DNA from: Cohnella kolymensis
GTDB taxonomy: Bacteria > Bacillota > Bacilli > Paenibacillales > Paenibacillaceae
DNA length: 64,000 bases
NCBI RefSeq assembly: GCF_000829465.1
Contig: NZ_JXAL01000026.1
Coordinates: 203,714-267,713 of the forward strand
Direction of reading: 5' to 3'
Numbering within the stretch: the first letter of the stretch is position 1; every line of letters starts with the position of its first letter. Below, piece by piece: positions 8,270 through 16,889 of this stretch. The notes beneath the pieces are model-generated. The model searched no databases. It saw only the letters and a list, made by a program, of their open reading frames with translations, and was not told where the DNA came from. Position numbers and translations under genes: made by a program.

Positions 8270-8865
8270 CGAGTATCCTCCTGCACCGCCGCGCCTGCCG
8301 CCAAGCTCAATGCTCGCTGCGCCACGTCCGGAGAAATGTGATTCGTTGCCAGCAATTTGTACAACAAGGGCAAATGCCGAGCCGGATCATGTGCAATGAG
8401 CTCTCCGACAACGGAAGCCCGATCCATCCGCTCCCTGAGCAGATTAAAAATAAGCTCGTGCGCTAATGGAACGAGACGGACCTGGTGCCCCTTAATATGA
8501 ATAATATCGGCGTTCGGATAGAGGACATCGTCCACTTCTGTCATATATTCCGATCGAACGGCCCTGACTCTGAAATGCCCCACCAGTTCGACTATCGTCT
8601 CTTCCATGCTGTAATGGGACAATATCGACCGATACCGTTCAGTCTCATTCTCAGCCGGTCCATCGACGGCATACTCGGACAAACGAGCATGCAGAATCGG
8701 CACTGAAGCCAGATCCGCATAAACATCCAAGTCCCTGGGAGGCCGCTCCAGCGATGCACCCCGCAGACTCAGTCCGGTGCTGCCTCCGACGACCCAGCTC
8801 GCTTCACAGCCTGTCAGCTTATCCGCCAAAAGGGACAATGCGGAAGCAGGAAAACCAGTATTCAT
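8266..8865 (-). CDS. Nucleotidyltransferase-fold protein
   Basis: This 199-residue protein carries the core of the nucleotidyltransferase superfamily. VVGGSTGLSLRG (about 25-36) gives the GGS/G helix, and RDLDVYAD (about 44-51) gives the paired catalytic aspartates. The rest is helical and resembles the minimal single-domain members related to AbiEii/MNT-type enzymes. Such proteins transfer nucleotides to RNA, antibiotics or proteins; the target here is unknown. It lies between two ferredoxin genes, with 20 bases to the upstream one and a four-base overlap with the downstream one. No HEPN or antitoxin gene accompanies it, so a toxin-antitoxin role is not supported. Confidence 0.75.
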   Translation of the reverse strand: MNTGFPASALSLLADKLTGCEASWVVGGSTGLSLRGASLERPPRDLDVYADLASVPILHARLSEYAVDGPAENETERYRSILSHYSMEETIVELVGHFRVRAVRSEYMTEVDDVLYPNADIIHIKGHQVRLVPLAHELIFNLLRERMDRASVVGELIAHDPARHLPLLYKLLATNHISPDVAQRALSLAAGAAVQEDTR

Positions 8866-8885
8866 GTCTCCACTTCCTATATCGT

Positions 8886-9179
8886 TTAAAAATAAGTCCG
8901 GTTGACGGCTTTAATATCCCCCGGCTTCATGACTGCGGCTTGGCACCCAAGCCGGAATCCTTCATCCAGTTCCTCAGCTCCAAGACGATCCCATTCCGCG
9001 TCATTCGGTTCCGACAACAAATCGGCGCCTTCCTGCACGATACATCTGCACTTTGCGCAAGTGCCCCGGGAGCAGTTGAATTGCCAATCGACACCGGCAG
9101 CCAAAGCATGGTCCAGCAGGCTTTTACCGACCTGTGCATCTACGTTTGCAGTAAGCGTTCTTCCCTTTAAAGTTATCAT
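8886..9179 (-). CDS. [2Fe-2S] ferredoxin, plant-type cysteine spacing
   Basis: This 97-residue protein has C36, C41, C44 and C79 in the plant-type pattern C-x4-C-x2-C...C (NCSRGTCAKC, then LGCQ), plus an extra cysteine at 46. It should carry one [2Fe-2S] cluster in a beta-grasp fold. The ATG at 9179 overlaps the TGA of the yphE-like gene (ATGA), so translation is coupled. I see no good independent ribosome site, which supports that coupling. It is the first of two ferredoxins with different cysteine spacing in the same operon; electron donor and acceptor are unknown. Confidence 0.85.
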   Translation of the reverse strand: MITLKGRTLTANVDAQVGKSLLDHALAAGVDWQFNCSRGTCAKCRCIVQEGADLLSEPNDAEWDRLGAEELDEGFRLGCQAAVMKPGDIKAVNRTYF

Positions 9180-9391
9180 ACAATCGAAAGAAACCCGCAG
9201 AGGAAACCATACAAGAGGAGAACGACTGCAACCAGCGTCAGTACCCGCCGCAGCCATCCTTTTGTCTTGGTCCGGGCAAAAGTTATAATGAGAGCCGCCG
9301 CGACCATCAGGCCGATGCCGATCAGCGAAAGCCACATCTTGCCCATGGCATCCAGCTTGGCGGCGGCATAGGTTTGGAACAGGAAATACAT
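9176..9391 (-). CDS. YphE-like small membrane protein (DUF2768 type)
   Basis: This is a 71-residue protein with two predicted membrane helices, at about residues 19-39 and 49-68, joined by a short basic loop (ARTKTKGWLRR). The motif LDAMGKMWLSLIGIGLM and its place upstream of the spoIVA region fit the YphE family of unknown function found in spore formers. It is the first gene of an operon with the ferredoxin, nucleotidyltransferase and second ferredoxin, behind a clear sigma-A promoter. Its start codon overlaps a sigma-G-like element that faces the ger operon on the other strand. Confidence 0.7.
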   Translation of the reverse strand: MYFLFQTYAAAKLDAMGKMWLSLIGIGLMVAAALIITFARTKTKGWLRRVLTLVAVVLLLYGFLCGFLSIV

Positions 9392-9395
9392 ACTA
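9366..9395 (+). promoter_or_regulatory. Sigma-G promoter candidate for the ger operon
   Basis: On the plus strand GCATA, an 18-base spacer and CATACTA match the forespore sigma-G pattern (GHATR-N18-CATNHTA) at every fixed position. The element overlaps the yphE start region on the opposite strand. It would give a leader of about 150 bases before gerA. Confidence 0.6.
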
Positions 9396-9434
9396 TAAGT
9401 TCCTCCATACGATAAACATCCTCAAATGCACAAT

Positions 9435-9463
9435 ATTATACCATCTCCGACGAAAGAAGACAA
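9435..9463 (-). promoter_or_regulatory. Sigma-A promoter of the yphE-ferredoxin operon
   Basis: On the minus strand TTGTCT, a 17-base spacer and a perfect TATAAT lie about 45 bases before the yphE-like start codon. Confidence 0.7.
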
Positions 9464-9556
9464 AAGCCGCCGCTTGGCCGCAAACCCTTTTCAAAGTATA
9501 AAATTCGGCAGATTGCGAACATTGGAGATAAGGATTCAGGAGGAGGCGGAGGTGCA

Positions 9557-10999
9557 GTGAACGATTCCGGCAGACAAGAGAATAAGGAGCCGAATATGCA
9601 GCCTTCCATGGAGTACGCAATGGCAGAACTCCGTAATTGCGCTGATCTTAATCACCTAAAGTTACCCGAAATCGGTGTTGACTTCGTGTATTTCGGACAT
9701 TTTATCGGAAGCCAAGAATTTACTCGCGAAATCTCGGAACCCTTCACGCATATACGCGCTGACGAAGTTGACCAGTTGCTGAAAAGAACCATATATAAAC
9801 CGATTACAGAGTCACAATCATTAATCAAAGCGATATTAAGCGGAGAAGTTGCCGTTTTTCACGGCAGCAATACATATTCCGTCAAAGCTTACGACCCGAA
9901 AAGCCGTGCCATAGAAGAATCTCAAACGGAGTCGGTCATTGTCGGTCCCCATGACGGCTTTGTAGAAGAAGTGGAAGTAAATGTGTCCCTCATTCGAAGA
10001 AGAGTAAAAAGCTCGCATCTTAAAGTGATCAAGCTTGAAATCGGCGAACTGACCAAAAATCATGTTTACGTGATGTATATAAACGATGTGGTAAACATGG
10101 AGCATGTGAACGAATTGGTACATCGCATCAGCGGGGTTGAGATGGATGCCGTCTTTGACGGGAACATGCTTGTACAATACATCGAGGATAATCCCAATTC
10201 GATATTCCCGCTGTTCATATCCACGGAAAGGCCGGACACCGCGGCTTCCATGCTTGCGGAGGGAAAAGTAATCGCCATATTGAACGGCAGCCCTTCCGTC
10301 ATTTGCGCGCCTGCCTCCTTCTTCGAGTTCTTTAGTTCCCCCGATGATTATTACCAACGGTGGCCGGTAGGCAGTGCACTGAGGCTGCTAAGACTTTTTG
10401 CCCTTTTTATGACACTGACGCTGACTCCAATCTATGTATCCGTAACCACTTTTCATTATGAGATGGTTCCCGAGACACTTTTACTGTCCCTCGCCCAGTC
10501 CAGAAGCCGGGTTCCATTCCCTCCCTTGTTTGAAGCTATTCTGATGGAAATTACGATTGAGCTGCTAAGAGAAGCAGGAGCAAGACTTCCAACGAAAATC
10601 GGACAAACGATCGGTATCGTCGGCGGTATCGTGATCGGGCAGGCGGCCGTTCAGGCCGGGATAACGAGCAATATTCTGATCATTGCCGTCGCCTCTTCAG
10701 CTATTGCTTCCTTTGTGATTCCAAGCTACATCATGAGCTCGTGCATTCGGCTCGTCCGTTTTCCTTTGATCATTTTAGCGGGATTATTGGGCAATTTCGG
10801 ATTTATGCTGGGTATTGGATTCATCATCGTACATCTTGCGGGGCTCACAAGCTTAAAAAATTCGTATTTAACCCCGCTTGCCCCATCTAACCTTAAAGAC
10901 TGGGGAGATATTTTTATTAGAGCGCCATTCTCTATGTTAAAGAAAAGACCCTTTGTGAACCAATCGCCGAATCCGGTAAGAAACAAAATGCGAAAATAG
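9557..10999 (+). CDS. Spore germination receptor A subunit (GerA/GerK family)
   Basis: This 480-residue protein belongs to the GerABKA family. A cytosolic N-terminal domain (about 1-280) is followed by a membrane part with several helices beginning near LRLLRLFALFMTLTL and containing the conserved LLREAGARLPTKIGQTIGIV and GQAAVQAG. With the B and C subunits it forms the nutrient receptor in the spore inner membrane; recent work on the family shows A subunits forming an oligomeric ion channel. The start used is a GTG with AGGAGG ten bases before it. An in-frame ATG at 9596 also has AAGGAG upstream and is possible. It is first in a three-gene operon. Confidence 0.92.
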   Translation: MNDSGRQENKEPNMQPSMEYAMAELRNCADLNHLKLPEIGVDFVYFGHFIGSQEFTREISEPFTHIRADEVDQLLKRTIYKPITESQSLIKAILSGEVAVFHGSNTYSVKAYDPKSRAIEESQTESVIVGPHDGFVEEVEVNVSLIRRRVKSSHLKVIKLEIGELTKNHVYVMYINDVVNMEHVNELVHRISGVEMDAVFDGNMLVQYIEDNPNSIFPLFISTERPDTAASMLAEGKVIAILNGSPSVICAPASFFEFFSSPDDYYQRWPVGSALRLLRLFALFMTLTLTPIYVSVTTFHYEMVPETLLLSLAQSRSRVPFPPLFEAILMEITIELLREAGARLPTKIGQTIGIVGGIVIGQAAVQAGITSNILIIAVASSAIASFVIPSYIMSSCIRLVRFPLIILAGLLGNFGFMLGIGFIIVHLAGLTSLKNSYLTPLAPSNLKDWGDIFIRAPFSMLKKRPFVNQSPNPVRNKMRK

Positions 11000-11011
11000 G
11001 ATGGTTTTTAC

Positions 11012-12091
11012 GTGATGGAAAAACTGCATCCTTTTCATGTGTCCATAATGATTTATATGAATCAATCGGGGGTGATCGCGCTGATCCTCCCCCGATTGTT
11101 TGCCTCTAATTACGGCTATAACGGCTGGTTGTCCTTGGCATTTTTTTTCGCCGTTTCAATCCTGAACATCTATCTCATTTCATTGGTTTACCATTATGGC
11201 CAAGGACGCTCCATTTTCGAAATTCTTGAAGCTTCATTGCCAAAATTCTTTTTATTTCCTCTCTATGTGTTGTTGGCCGCGTTATGGACTCTCATCGGCT
11301 GTTTTGCCGCGAAGCAGTTTGTGTTCATCTTTCAGATGTTGGACTTTCCTACGACTCACCCTATGTTACTGAAACTGTTGCTGGATATCCTGGCATTCTC
11401 GTTAGTCATTAAAGGAATTTACAGCATCTCAAAAGCGACAACCGTTTTCTTTTGGCTCTTTGTATGGATGCATCTGCTTGTCATTTATTTTTTTGGAGAA
11501 TTCCAGTGGGTCAGGTTAACTTCGTTTGTATTCCAGGGCGAAACAGACTTCGTCCAAGGCGGATTCGATATTTATTCCGCTTTCCTGGGGTTGGAAATCG
11601 CGTTGTTGTTATTGCCGTACGCCGAAAAAAACAAAAAATTGACGAGAGCCGTTTACATCGGCAATTTGATGAGTGTGTTGGCTTACCTTGTCGTAAGTGT
11701 CATTAGTTTCGGCGTTTACAGTTTGGAGCAATTGAAGAGACAGCAATACCCCGTGCTTGATTTGTTATCTTACATAAAATTGCCTTTTATAGAAAGAATG
11801 GAAAATTTATTGTTCGCATTCATTTTATTCCCTGTATTGGTCAGCGTCGTCTTATATACTTGGGCCAGCGTACTTGCTTTAAAAAGGATTGCTCCTAAAG
11901 CCGACACGAACTGGCTCGCCTTCGCAGCTCTTGCCTTTTCTTTTGGCGCTGCTTGGGTTCCTGACGTTATAAGCGAAGTTGAAATGCTGCTTAAGTATTT
12001 CAGTTACGCCGAAGAAGGTATTGCATTCGGGCTTCCTTTGCTGTTAATCATTGTCCTTTTGTTCCAAAGAAAGGGGCATACCCATGCATAA
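11012..12091 (+). CDS. Spore germination receptor B subunit (GerB family)
   Basis: This 359-residue protein has about ten hydrophobic segments and belongs to the endospore germination permease family (Spore_permease, APC superfamily). In GerA-type receptors the B subunit holds the pocket for the amino-acid or sugar germinant. The start is GTG at 11012, directly followed by an ATG at 11015. It begins 12 bases after gerA and overlaps gerC by eight bases, so the three subunits are made together. Which nutrient is sensed cannot be told from sequence. Confidence 0.9.
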   Translation: MMEKLHPFHVSIMIYMNQSGVIALILPRLFASNYGYNGWLSLAFFFAVSILNIYLISLVYHYGQGRSIFEILEASLPKFFLFPLYVLLAALWTLIGCFAAKQFVFIFQMLDFPTTHPMLLKLLLDILAFSLVIKGIYSISKATTVFFWLFVWMHLLVIYFFGEFQWVRLTSFVFQGETDFVQGGFDIYSAFLGLEIALLLLPYAEKNKKLTRAVYIGNLMSVLAYLVVSVISFGVYSLEQLKRQQYPVLDLLSYIKLPFIERMENLLFAFILFPVLVSVVLYTWASVLALKRIAPKADTNWLAFAALAFSFGAAWVPDVISEVEMLLKYFSYAEEGIAFGLPLLLIIVLLFQRKGHTHA

Positions 12092-13214
12092 AATCAGCCG
12101 TATCGGCGCGGCGCTCATCATCCCCTTACTTTTACCCGCCTGCGCGGATCAGCGAATATTGGAAGAATTGGGCACGGTCCACACCACCAGCTATGATTTA
12201 CTGCCTGAAGAAGAAGGAAAATCGTCAAAGGAACTGTTAATTACGATGACGATTCCGAAAAACGACCCGGAAAACAGGAAAGTTCGGGAGGAAATTCTTA
12301 CGACGACTTCCATAAACAGCAAAGGAGGACGAATCAGGTTATCGAGGAAAACAGAATTATCTTTGGTCAGCGGTCAATTGCGAAATGTGTTGTTCGGATC
12401 AAGGCTGGCGAAAGAAGGAATATGGCCGCTCATGGACACGTTCCAGCGGGATCCCTCCATTTCCCAGCGGCTAAAAATAACCGTTGTCGACGGAAGCGCT
12501 CACGATTTAGTAACGGAAAAATATCCCCCGCATCCCATGACCGGTCCTTATATTGAAAGAATGTTGGAAAAACAAGAAAAATCGAAGATGAGCGCGGAAG
12601 CTACGCTGTATGATTTCACGCGGGATTATTATGACGATGGCATCGATCCGATTGCGCCGATTGTTAAAAAACAAGGTGGCAACGTCGTTATGGAAGGAAT
12701 TGCCTTATTCAATGAAGACAGGTATATGACCAAGATACCGGCGGATGAAGTGCTCATTTTCGGATTTTTGCAAGGAGATTTCAGGCAGGGTGAGTTGAGC
12801 ATGGACTTTGGGGAGTCCGCAAATAAAGAAGCAAACAATGCCATGTTCACATCGTTAATCAGCAAAAGAAAAATTAAAGTGTTCGCCAATCGGTCCCGGG
12901 ATGATATAACGGTTAACGTTAGTGTTCAGATTAAAGGTTCCGTACTGGAGTACAACGGTAAAATGGATTTGAGTATAGATCAAGACCGCCGCAAATTGGA
13001 ACGATTAATCTCCGAGCAGATTACGGATAAAGCCAATGATATGATATCCAAAATGCAGAAGAACAACGTGGACAGCCTCGGATTGGGTCAATATGTAAGG
13101 AACAGCATGAGTTACGGCAGGTGGAAAAAACTGAATTGGGAAGAAGTCTATCCTCATGTTAGAGTGCATTGTAAAGCGACGATGGTGATCAAAGACTACG
13201 GCAAATTCAAATAA
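12084..13214 (+). CDS. Spore germination receptor C subunit lipoprotein (GerC family)
   Basis: This 376-residue lipoprotein has the signal peptide MHKISRIGAALIIPLLLPAC, with the cysteine at 20 as the lipidation site. The body has the GerC-family domains, with TTSINSKGGRIRLSRKTELS, the SGQLRNVLFG region and a C-terminal section ending in VRVHCKATMVIKDYG. GerC sits on the outer face of the spore inner membrane and is needed for receptor function. The ATG at 12084 is chosen because it starts the lipoprotein signal and has AAGGGG upstream; it overlaps the gerB stop by eight bases. Confidence 0.92.
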   Translation: MHKISRIGAALIIPLLLPACADQRILEELGTVHTTSYDLLPEEEGKSSKELLITMTIPKNDPENRKVREEILTTTSINSKGGRIRLSRKTELSLVSGQLRNVLFGSRLAKEGIWPLMDTFQRDPSISQRLKITVVDGSAHDLVTEKYPPHPMTGPYIERMLEKQEKSKMSAEATLYDFTRDYYDDGIDPIAPIVKKQGGNVVMEGIALFNEDRYMTKIPADEVLIFGFLQGDFRQGELSMDFGESANKEANNAMFTSLISKRKIKVFANRSRDDITVNVSVQIKGSVLEYNGKMDLSIDQDRRKLERLISEQITDKANDMISKMQKNNVDSLGLGQYVRNSMSYGRWKKLNWEEVYPHVRVHCKATMVIKDYGKFK

Positions 13215-13246
13215 AAAAAGTTGACCGCTCTGGCGGAGCGATCAAC
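13213..13246 (-). terminator. Terminator after spoVIF
   Basis: On the minus strand GTTGATCGCTC-CGCCA-GAGCGGTCAAC (one mismatch) is followed by TTTTTTTATTT. It lies between the convergent ends of gerC and spoVIF and may also help to end the ger message. Confidence 0.8.
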
Positions 13247-13266
13247 CCGTTGCTGCCGTAACCCTA

Positions 13267-13543
13267 TTATTTCTTAGACATCATCTTAATGAGAGACTCC
13301 AAGCTGTTCATGTTCAACCCGGTTTTGTGACGGCGCCTACGATTTCCTTGATCGTATCTTCGGATACCGGCACGCCCGCCATGCCCGAAACCTGCTTGAT
13401 GAGCTCGCGGATTTGCGCTTCGTTGCTCAGAGTTTCGGGGGTAACTCCGCTCGCTATTTTTTTTGATCGAGTTCTCCGTAATGTTTTTTTCCGGTTTTGT
13501 CCTTCACCACACCCAAAATATCTTTGGATACTTTCTTGTCCAT
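13267..13543 (-). pseudogene. spoVIF: Stage VI sporulation protein F, reading frame broken by three indels
   Basis: Three frames together give a single protein of about 91 residues: MDKKVSKDILGVVKDKTGK, then KIASGVTPETLSNEAQIREL through IVGAVTKPG, then LNMNSLESLIKMMSKK. The breaks fall in runs of seven A, eight A and three G, and removing one A from each A-run and adding one G restores the frame. The restored protein resembles SpoVIF, which B. subtilis needs for GerE-dependent coat gene expression late in the mother cell. GGAGGGG lies before the ATG and a sigma-K promoter candidate lies upstream. Three homopolymer errors in 280 bases look like sequencing artefact rather than decay. Confidence 0.75.
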
Positions 13544-13571
13544 GCTTCCCCTCCTCCGGGTATTTGCACTG

Positions 13572-13599
13572 TATCCTATGAGGAGGGAGAGCAAAAAGT
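13572..13599 (-). promoter_or_regulatory. Sigma-K promoter candidate for spoVIF
   Basis: On the minus strand AC, a 17-base spacer and CATAGGATA fit the late mother-cell sigma-K pattern (AC-N16/17-CATANNNTA). They lie about 30 bases before the spoVIF start. Confidence 0.5.
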
Positions 13600-13610
13600 G
13601 CCGCCAATAG

Positions 13611-14672
13611 TCACACGCCCGGCTGGCCTCTGAGCCATTTGTCGCGCGAGGCGTCAGCAACTTCTTCGATCTCGTTCTTCTTCACTCGGCCCATGAGCGC
13701 ACCCACTGCAAGCTCGGGCGATCTTCCGTCAAAAAGAACGGCGTATAATTGGTTGGTGATCGGCATCTCGACACCATAACGCGACGCAAGCATATGCGCG
13801 GACTTGGTCGTTCGTACACCCTCTACCACCATTCCCATACGCTGTAACACGACCTCCAGAGGAAGTCCTTGCGCGAGCATTGAGCCGGCTCTCCAGTTAC
13901 GGCTGTGCTTGCTAGTACAGGTAGCAATCAAATCTCCGACACCGGCAAGACCGGCGAACGTTAATGGGTTCGCACCCATGGCCGCACCCAATCGGGCGAT
14001 TTCCGCCAATCCTCTTGTGATTAACGCCGCTTTGGCATTGTCTCCAAAGCCAAGCCCGTCCGTAAGGCCGGCTCCCAGAGCGATAATATTCTTGATCGCA
14101 CCCGCAGTTTCCACCCCGATGAAGTCGGGGTTGGTATAGACACGGAAATACTCTTCATTCATGAATAAATCCTGGGCGGCCTCTGCGCATGCCGTTTCTT
14201 GGGAAGCGACGACAACCGTCGTCGGCTGCCGAATGACAACTTCCTCGGCATGGCTCGGGCCCGATAATACGACAATCTGATGCTCGGACCGGCCGAGTTC
14301 CTCCGCAAGAACCGTGGACATTCTTTTCAGCGAATCGGGCTCAAACCCTTTCGTTGCATGTATGATTAGAGCATCTTTATGTAAGTATAAAGCCGCTTGA
14401 CGAGCGACATCCCGCATCGCGGATGAAGGGGCGACGAACAGGACGGCCTCGGCTGACGAGACGGCGTCTTTCATATCCGTCGTAGCGATAATTCCTTCAG
14501 GCAGCTCCGCTTCCGGCAGGAACTTTGTATTGCGGCGTTGACCGTTGATCTCTTCCGCCTGGTTTGCGCTGCGGGTCCATAGCTTTACCGTATGGCCGTT
14601 GTCGGCCAGCACACGCGCCAAAGCCGTCCCCCAGCTCCCCGCTACAAGGACGGCGACTTGTTTATAACCCAT
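13611..14672 (-). CDS. gpsA: Glycerol-3-phosphate dehydrogenase [NAD(P)+], altered glycine motif
   Basis: This 353-residue GpsA reduces dihydroxyacetone phosphate to sn-glycerol 3-phosphate, the backbone for phospholipids. Family marks are present: HATKGFEPDS, LSGPSHAEEV, the catalytic lysine region TAGAIKNIIALGAG and the C-terminal PITNQLY. The N-terminal dinucleotide motif reads VLVAGSWGTALA where the family has G-A-G-S-W-G-T-A-L-A, so the first glycine of GxGxxG is valine (codon GTA against GGA). This may hurt NAD binding or be a base error. The ATG at 14672 has GGGTGA upstream and overlaps plsY by 11 bases. The pair supplies consecutive lipid steps. Confidence 0.93.
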   Translation of the reverse strand: MGYKQVAVLVAGSWGTALARVLADNGHTVKLWTRSANQAEEINGQRRNTKFLPEAELPEGIIATTDMKDAVSSAEAVLFVAPSSAMRDVARQAALYLHKDALIIHATKGFEPDSLKRMSTVLAEELGRSEHQIVVLSGPSHAEEVVIRQPTTVVVASQETACAEAAQDLFMNEEYFRVYTNPDFIGVETAGAIKNIIALGAGLTDGLGFGDNAKAALITRGLAEIARLGAAMGANPLTFAGLAGVGDLIATCTSKHSRNWRAGSMLAQGLPLEVVLQRMGMVVEGVRTTKSAHMLASRYGVEMPITNQLYAVLFDGRSPELAVGALMGRVKKNEIEEVADASRDKWLRGQPGV

Positions 14673-15276
14673 GATGCTCACCCTTTTTAGTTCCGCCCAG
14701 CTTATTTTCCGTGCCGTTGATCAGCTTGACGATATTCTTCCGATGGCGAAGCAGTGCCAGAATGCCGATAGCCACCGCCCCCATAACGAGAGCCTGCTCC
14801 AAGCCGAACAGATAGAAAACGATCGGCAGCAATACCGCGAAGATCATTGATCCGAGCGATACATAGCGGGTTGCCGCAATTGTAATAATAGCCGCGATTC
14901 CCGCCAGTAAAGCCGGAAAAAAGGCGAGCATCGCCACTGCGCCGATTGTCGTAGCGATGCCTTTGCCGCCTTTGAAGCGGAAAAAGATCGGCCAATTATG
15001 ACCGATAATCGCCGCAAGGCCGCTCGCTACCGGCACCCAGCTTTCATCGCCGAGGAGCCGGCCCAGCAGCACTGCAGCGACGCCTTTGGCGATGTCGAGC
15101 GTAAAGACCGCAATAGCCGGGCCTTTCCCGAGAACGCGCAGCGTGTTGGTCGCCCCTGCGTTGCCGCTGCCGTGCTGACGAATGTCGATTTTACGCAGCC
15201 AGCGGGCAAATAAGATACTGAAAGAGACAGAACCTATGAAATAGCTCATCACAATCGCGATAATTGAATTGAACAA
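14662..15276 (-). CDS. plsY: Acyl-phosphate:glycerol-3-phosphate acyltransferase
   Basis: This 204-residue membrane enzyme transfers an acyl group from acyl-phosphate to glycerol 3-phosphate, the first step of phospholipid synthesis. It has about five membrane helices and the three PlsY motifs: SVSFSILFAR, then HGSGNAGATNTLRV, and IGHNWPIFFRFKGGKGIAT. The start appears to be TTG at 15276 with GGGGAG nearby; no ATG fits the N-terminal helix. It overlaps gpsA, which makes its substrate, and follows der after 11 bases. Confidence 0.95.
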   Translation of the reverse strand: MFNSIIAIVMSYFIGSVSFSILFARWLRKIDIRQHGSGNAGATNTLRVLGKGPAIAVFTLDIAKGVAAVLLGRLLGDESWVPVASGLAAIIGHNWPIFFRFKGGKGIATTIGAVAMLAFFPALLAGIAAIITIAATRYVSLGSMIFAVLLPIVFYLFGLEQALVMGAVAIGILALLRHRKNIVKLINGTENKLGGTKKGEHHGL

Positions 15277-15287
15277 CCCGGTCTCCC

Positions 15288-16610
15288 CTATTCCTGATCC
15301 GACTTACGACGCGTGAACAGCCGTAACGGCGTACCTTCGAACGCGAATGCCGCCCGAATTTTATTTTCCAAGTACCGCTCGTAGGAAAAGTGCATCAATT
15401 CCGGATCATTGACGAAAATGAGAATCGTGGGCGGCTTGACGCCGACCTGAGTCGCGTAATTGATGCGAAGACTGCGGCCTTTGTCCCTTGGCGGCGGGGT
15501 AATGGCGACCGCGTCGGAAATGATGTCATTAAGCACATGTGTCGGAATCCGCAGCGCATGCTGCTCCGCTACATGGTTGATTACAGGGAACAGCCTGTGC
15601 AGCCGGTGCTTGGTAAGAGCGGACAGGAAGACGACGGGCGCATAGGTCATGAAAAGAAAGTGCTCACGGATCGTATTGGTGAACTGCTGCATCGTTTTAT
15701 CGTCCTTTTCGACGACATCCCATTTGTTCACCACAAAAACGGCGGCTTTGCCGTTCTCATGCGCGTATCCGGCGATATGTTTGTCTTGCTCGATAATGCC
15801 TTCCTCACCGTTGATGACGACAAGTACGACATCCGCGCGTTCGATCGCCTTCATGGCTCGCATCACGCTGTATTTTTCGGTCGTCTCGTAAACTTTGCCG
15901 CGTTTGCGCATGCCGGCGGTATCGATCAGAACGTATTTTTGGCCATCTTTTTCGAAAGGAGTATCGATAGCGTCACGAGTTGTGCCGGCGACCTCGCTTA
16001 CGATGACCCGTTCCTCGCCCAGTATGGCGTTAACCAGCGAGGATTTGCCCACGTTAGGCCGGCCGATCAAAGCTACTTTGATGATATCGTCATCATATTC
16101 TTCATCTTCGATCACGGGCAGCTTGGAAACGGCGGCATCGAGCAGATCGCCGATTCCCATGCCATGCGCGCCGGAGAGCGCAACGGGATCCCCGAACCCG
16201 AGTCCGTAAAATTCGTAAATATCGTCCATCCGCTGTAAATTATCAACTTTATTGACAGCGACGACAATGGGCTTCTTAGAGCGGAACAGCATTCTCGCGA
16301 CTTCTTCATCGGCAGTGGTGATCCCTGCTTTGGCGTCCACCATGAAGATGATGACGTCCGCTTCCTCTATGGCCAGCTCAGCCTGCATCCTGACGGACCG
16401 AAGCAGACTGTCTTCTCCTTCAATCTCAATGCCCCCGGTATCGATGACGCTGAACGCACGCCCTGTCCATTCCCCGGTGCCGTAAATGCGGTCGCGCGTC
16501 ACACCGGGCTTATCTTCAACAATGGCGAGCCGGTCGCCGATAATTCGGTTAAAAATCGTGGACTTGCCTACATTGGGCCGTCCGACGATGGCAATAACTG
16601 GTCGTGCCAT
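15288..16610 (-). CDS. der: Ribosome assembly GTPase Der (EngA)
   Basis: This 440-residue protein has two tandem Era-like GTPase domains and a C-terminal KH-like domain, needed for 50S subunit maturation. Domain 1 has [13 protein letters not shown] and NKVD; domain 2 has [18 protein letters not shown] and NKWD. The C-terminal part has [20 protein letters not shown] and ends RRKSDQE. The ATG at 16610 has GAGGAG seven bases upstream; an upstream in-frame GTG lies in that site. It is the first gene of der-plsY-gpsA, the order also kept around yphC-gpsA in B. subtilis. Confidence 0.98.
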   Translation of the reverse strand: MARPVIAIVGRPNVGKSTIFNRIIGDRLAIVEDKPGVTRDRIYGTGEWTGRAFSVIDTGGIEIEGEDSLLRSVRMQAELAIEEADVIIFMVDAKAGITTADEEVARMLFRSKKPIVVAVNKVDNLQRMDDIYEFYGLGFGDPVALSGAHGMGIGDLLDAAVSKLPVIEDEEYDDDIIKVALIGRPNVGKSSLVNAILGEERVIVSEVAGTTRDAIDTPFEKDGQKYVLIDTAGMRKRGKVYETTEKYSVMRAMKAIERADVVLVVINGEEGIIEQDKHIAGYAHENGKAAVFVVNKWDVVEKDDKTMQQFTNTIREHFLFMTYAPVVFLSALTKHRLHRLFPVINHVAEQHALRIPTHVLNDIISDAVAITPPPRDKGRSLRINYATQVGVKPPTILIFVNDPELMHFSYERYLENKIRAAFAFEGTPLRLFTRRKSDQE

Positions 16611-16709
16611 AAGTTCACTCCTCGACAACTACAAACGGCTTTGCCGTCGCAATATCTGAATCACAGAAACGTTCGCAACTTTCATCATATCAAAAATCCC
16701 TTAGATTGG

Positions 16710-16889
16710 CTAATGCCGATCGACAATGATAAACAAATCCTCATGCACCTGATGCGCGCCGCAGTCCAGCACTTTCTCGAGCATGTGGGCCACTTTTTCA
16801 AGGTCCTCCCGGCTTTTTGCAAAAAAGATCGGCGCTCCGCCGGCAACGCCATTCCGATCCGTAGTGACAACGCCGACAATTTTAGCCAT
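16710..16889 (-). CDS. Capping complex subunit for YIEGIA
   Basis: This 59-residue protein begins MAKIVGVVTTDRNGVAGGAP and ends HEDLFIIVDRH. It fits the small family named as the capping complex subunit that accompanies YIEGIA-family membrane proteins in spore formers. Its ATG overlaps the YIEGIA stop by eight bases, so the two are made together. Biochemical function is not established. The upstream in-frame methionine codon at 16961 is rejected, because the family begins at MAKIV. Confidence 0.75.
   Translation of the reverse strand: MAKIVGVVTTDRNGVAGGAPIFFAKSREDLEKVAHMLEKVLDCGAHQVHEDLFIIVDRH

Noticed and set aside
8266..8865. Toxin-antitoxin role for the nucleotidyltransferase
   Set aside because: No HEPN, AbiEi or other partner gene is adjacent; neighbours are ferredoxins in a vegetative operon.
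15390..16238. A 282-codon open frame on the plus strand inside der
   Set aside because: It is antisense to the two GTPase domains, has no ribosome site and resembles nothing.
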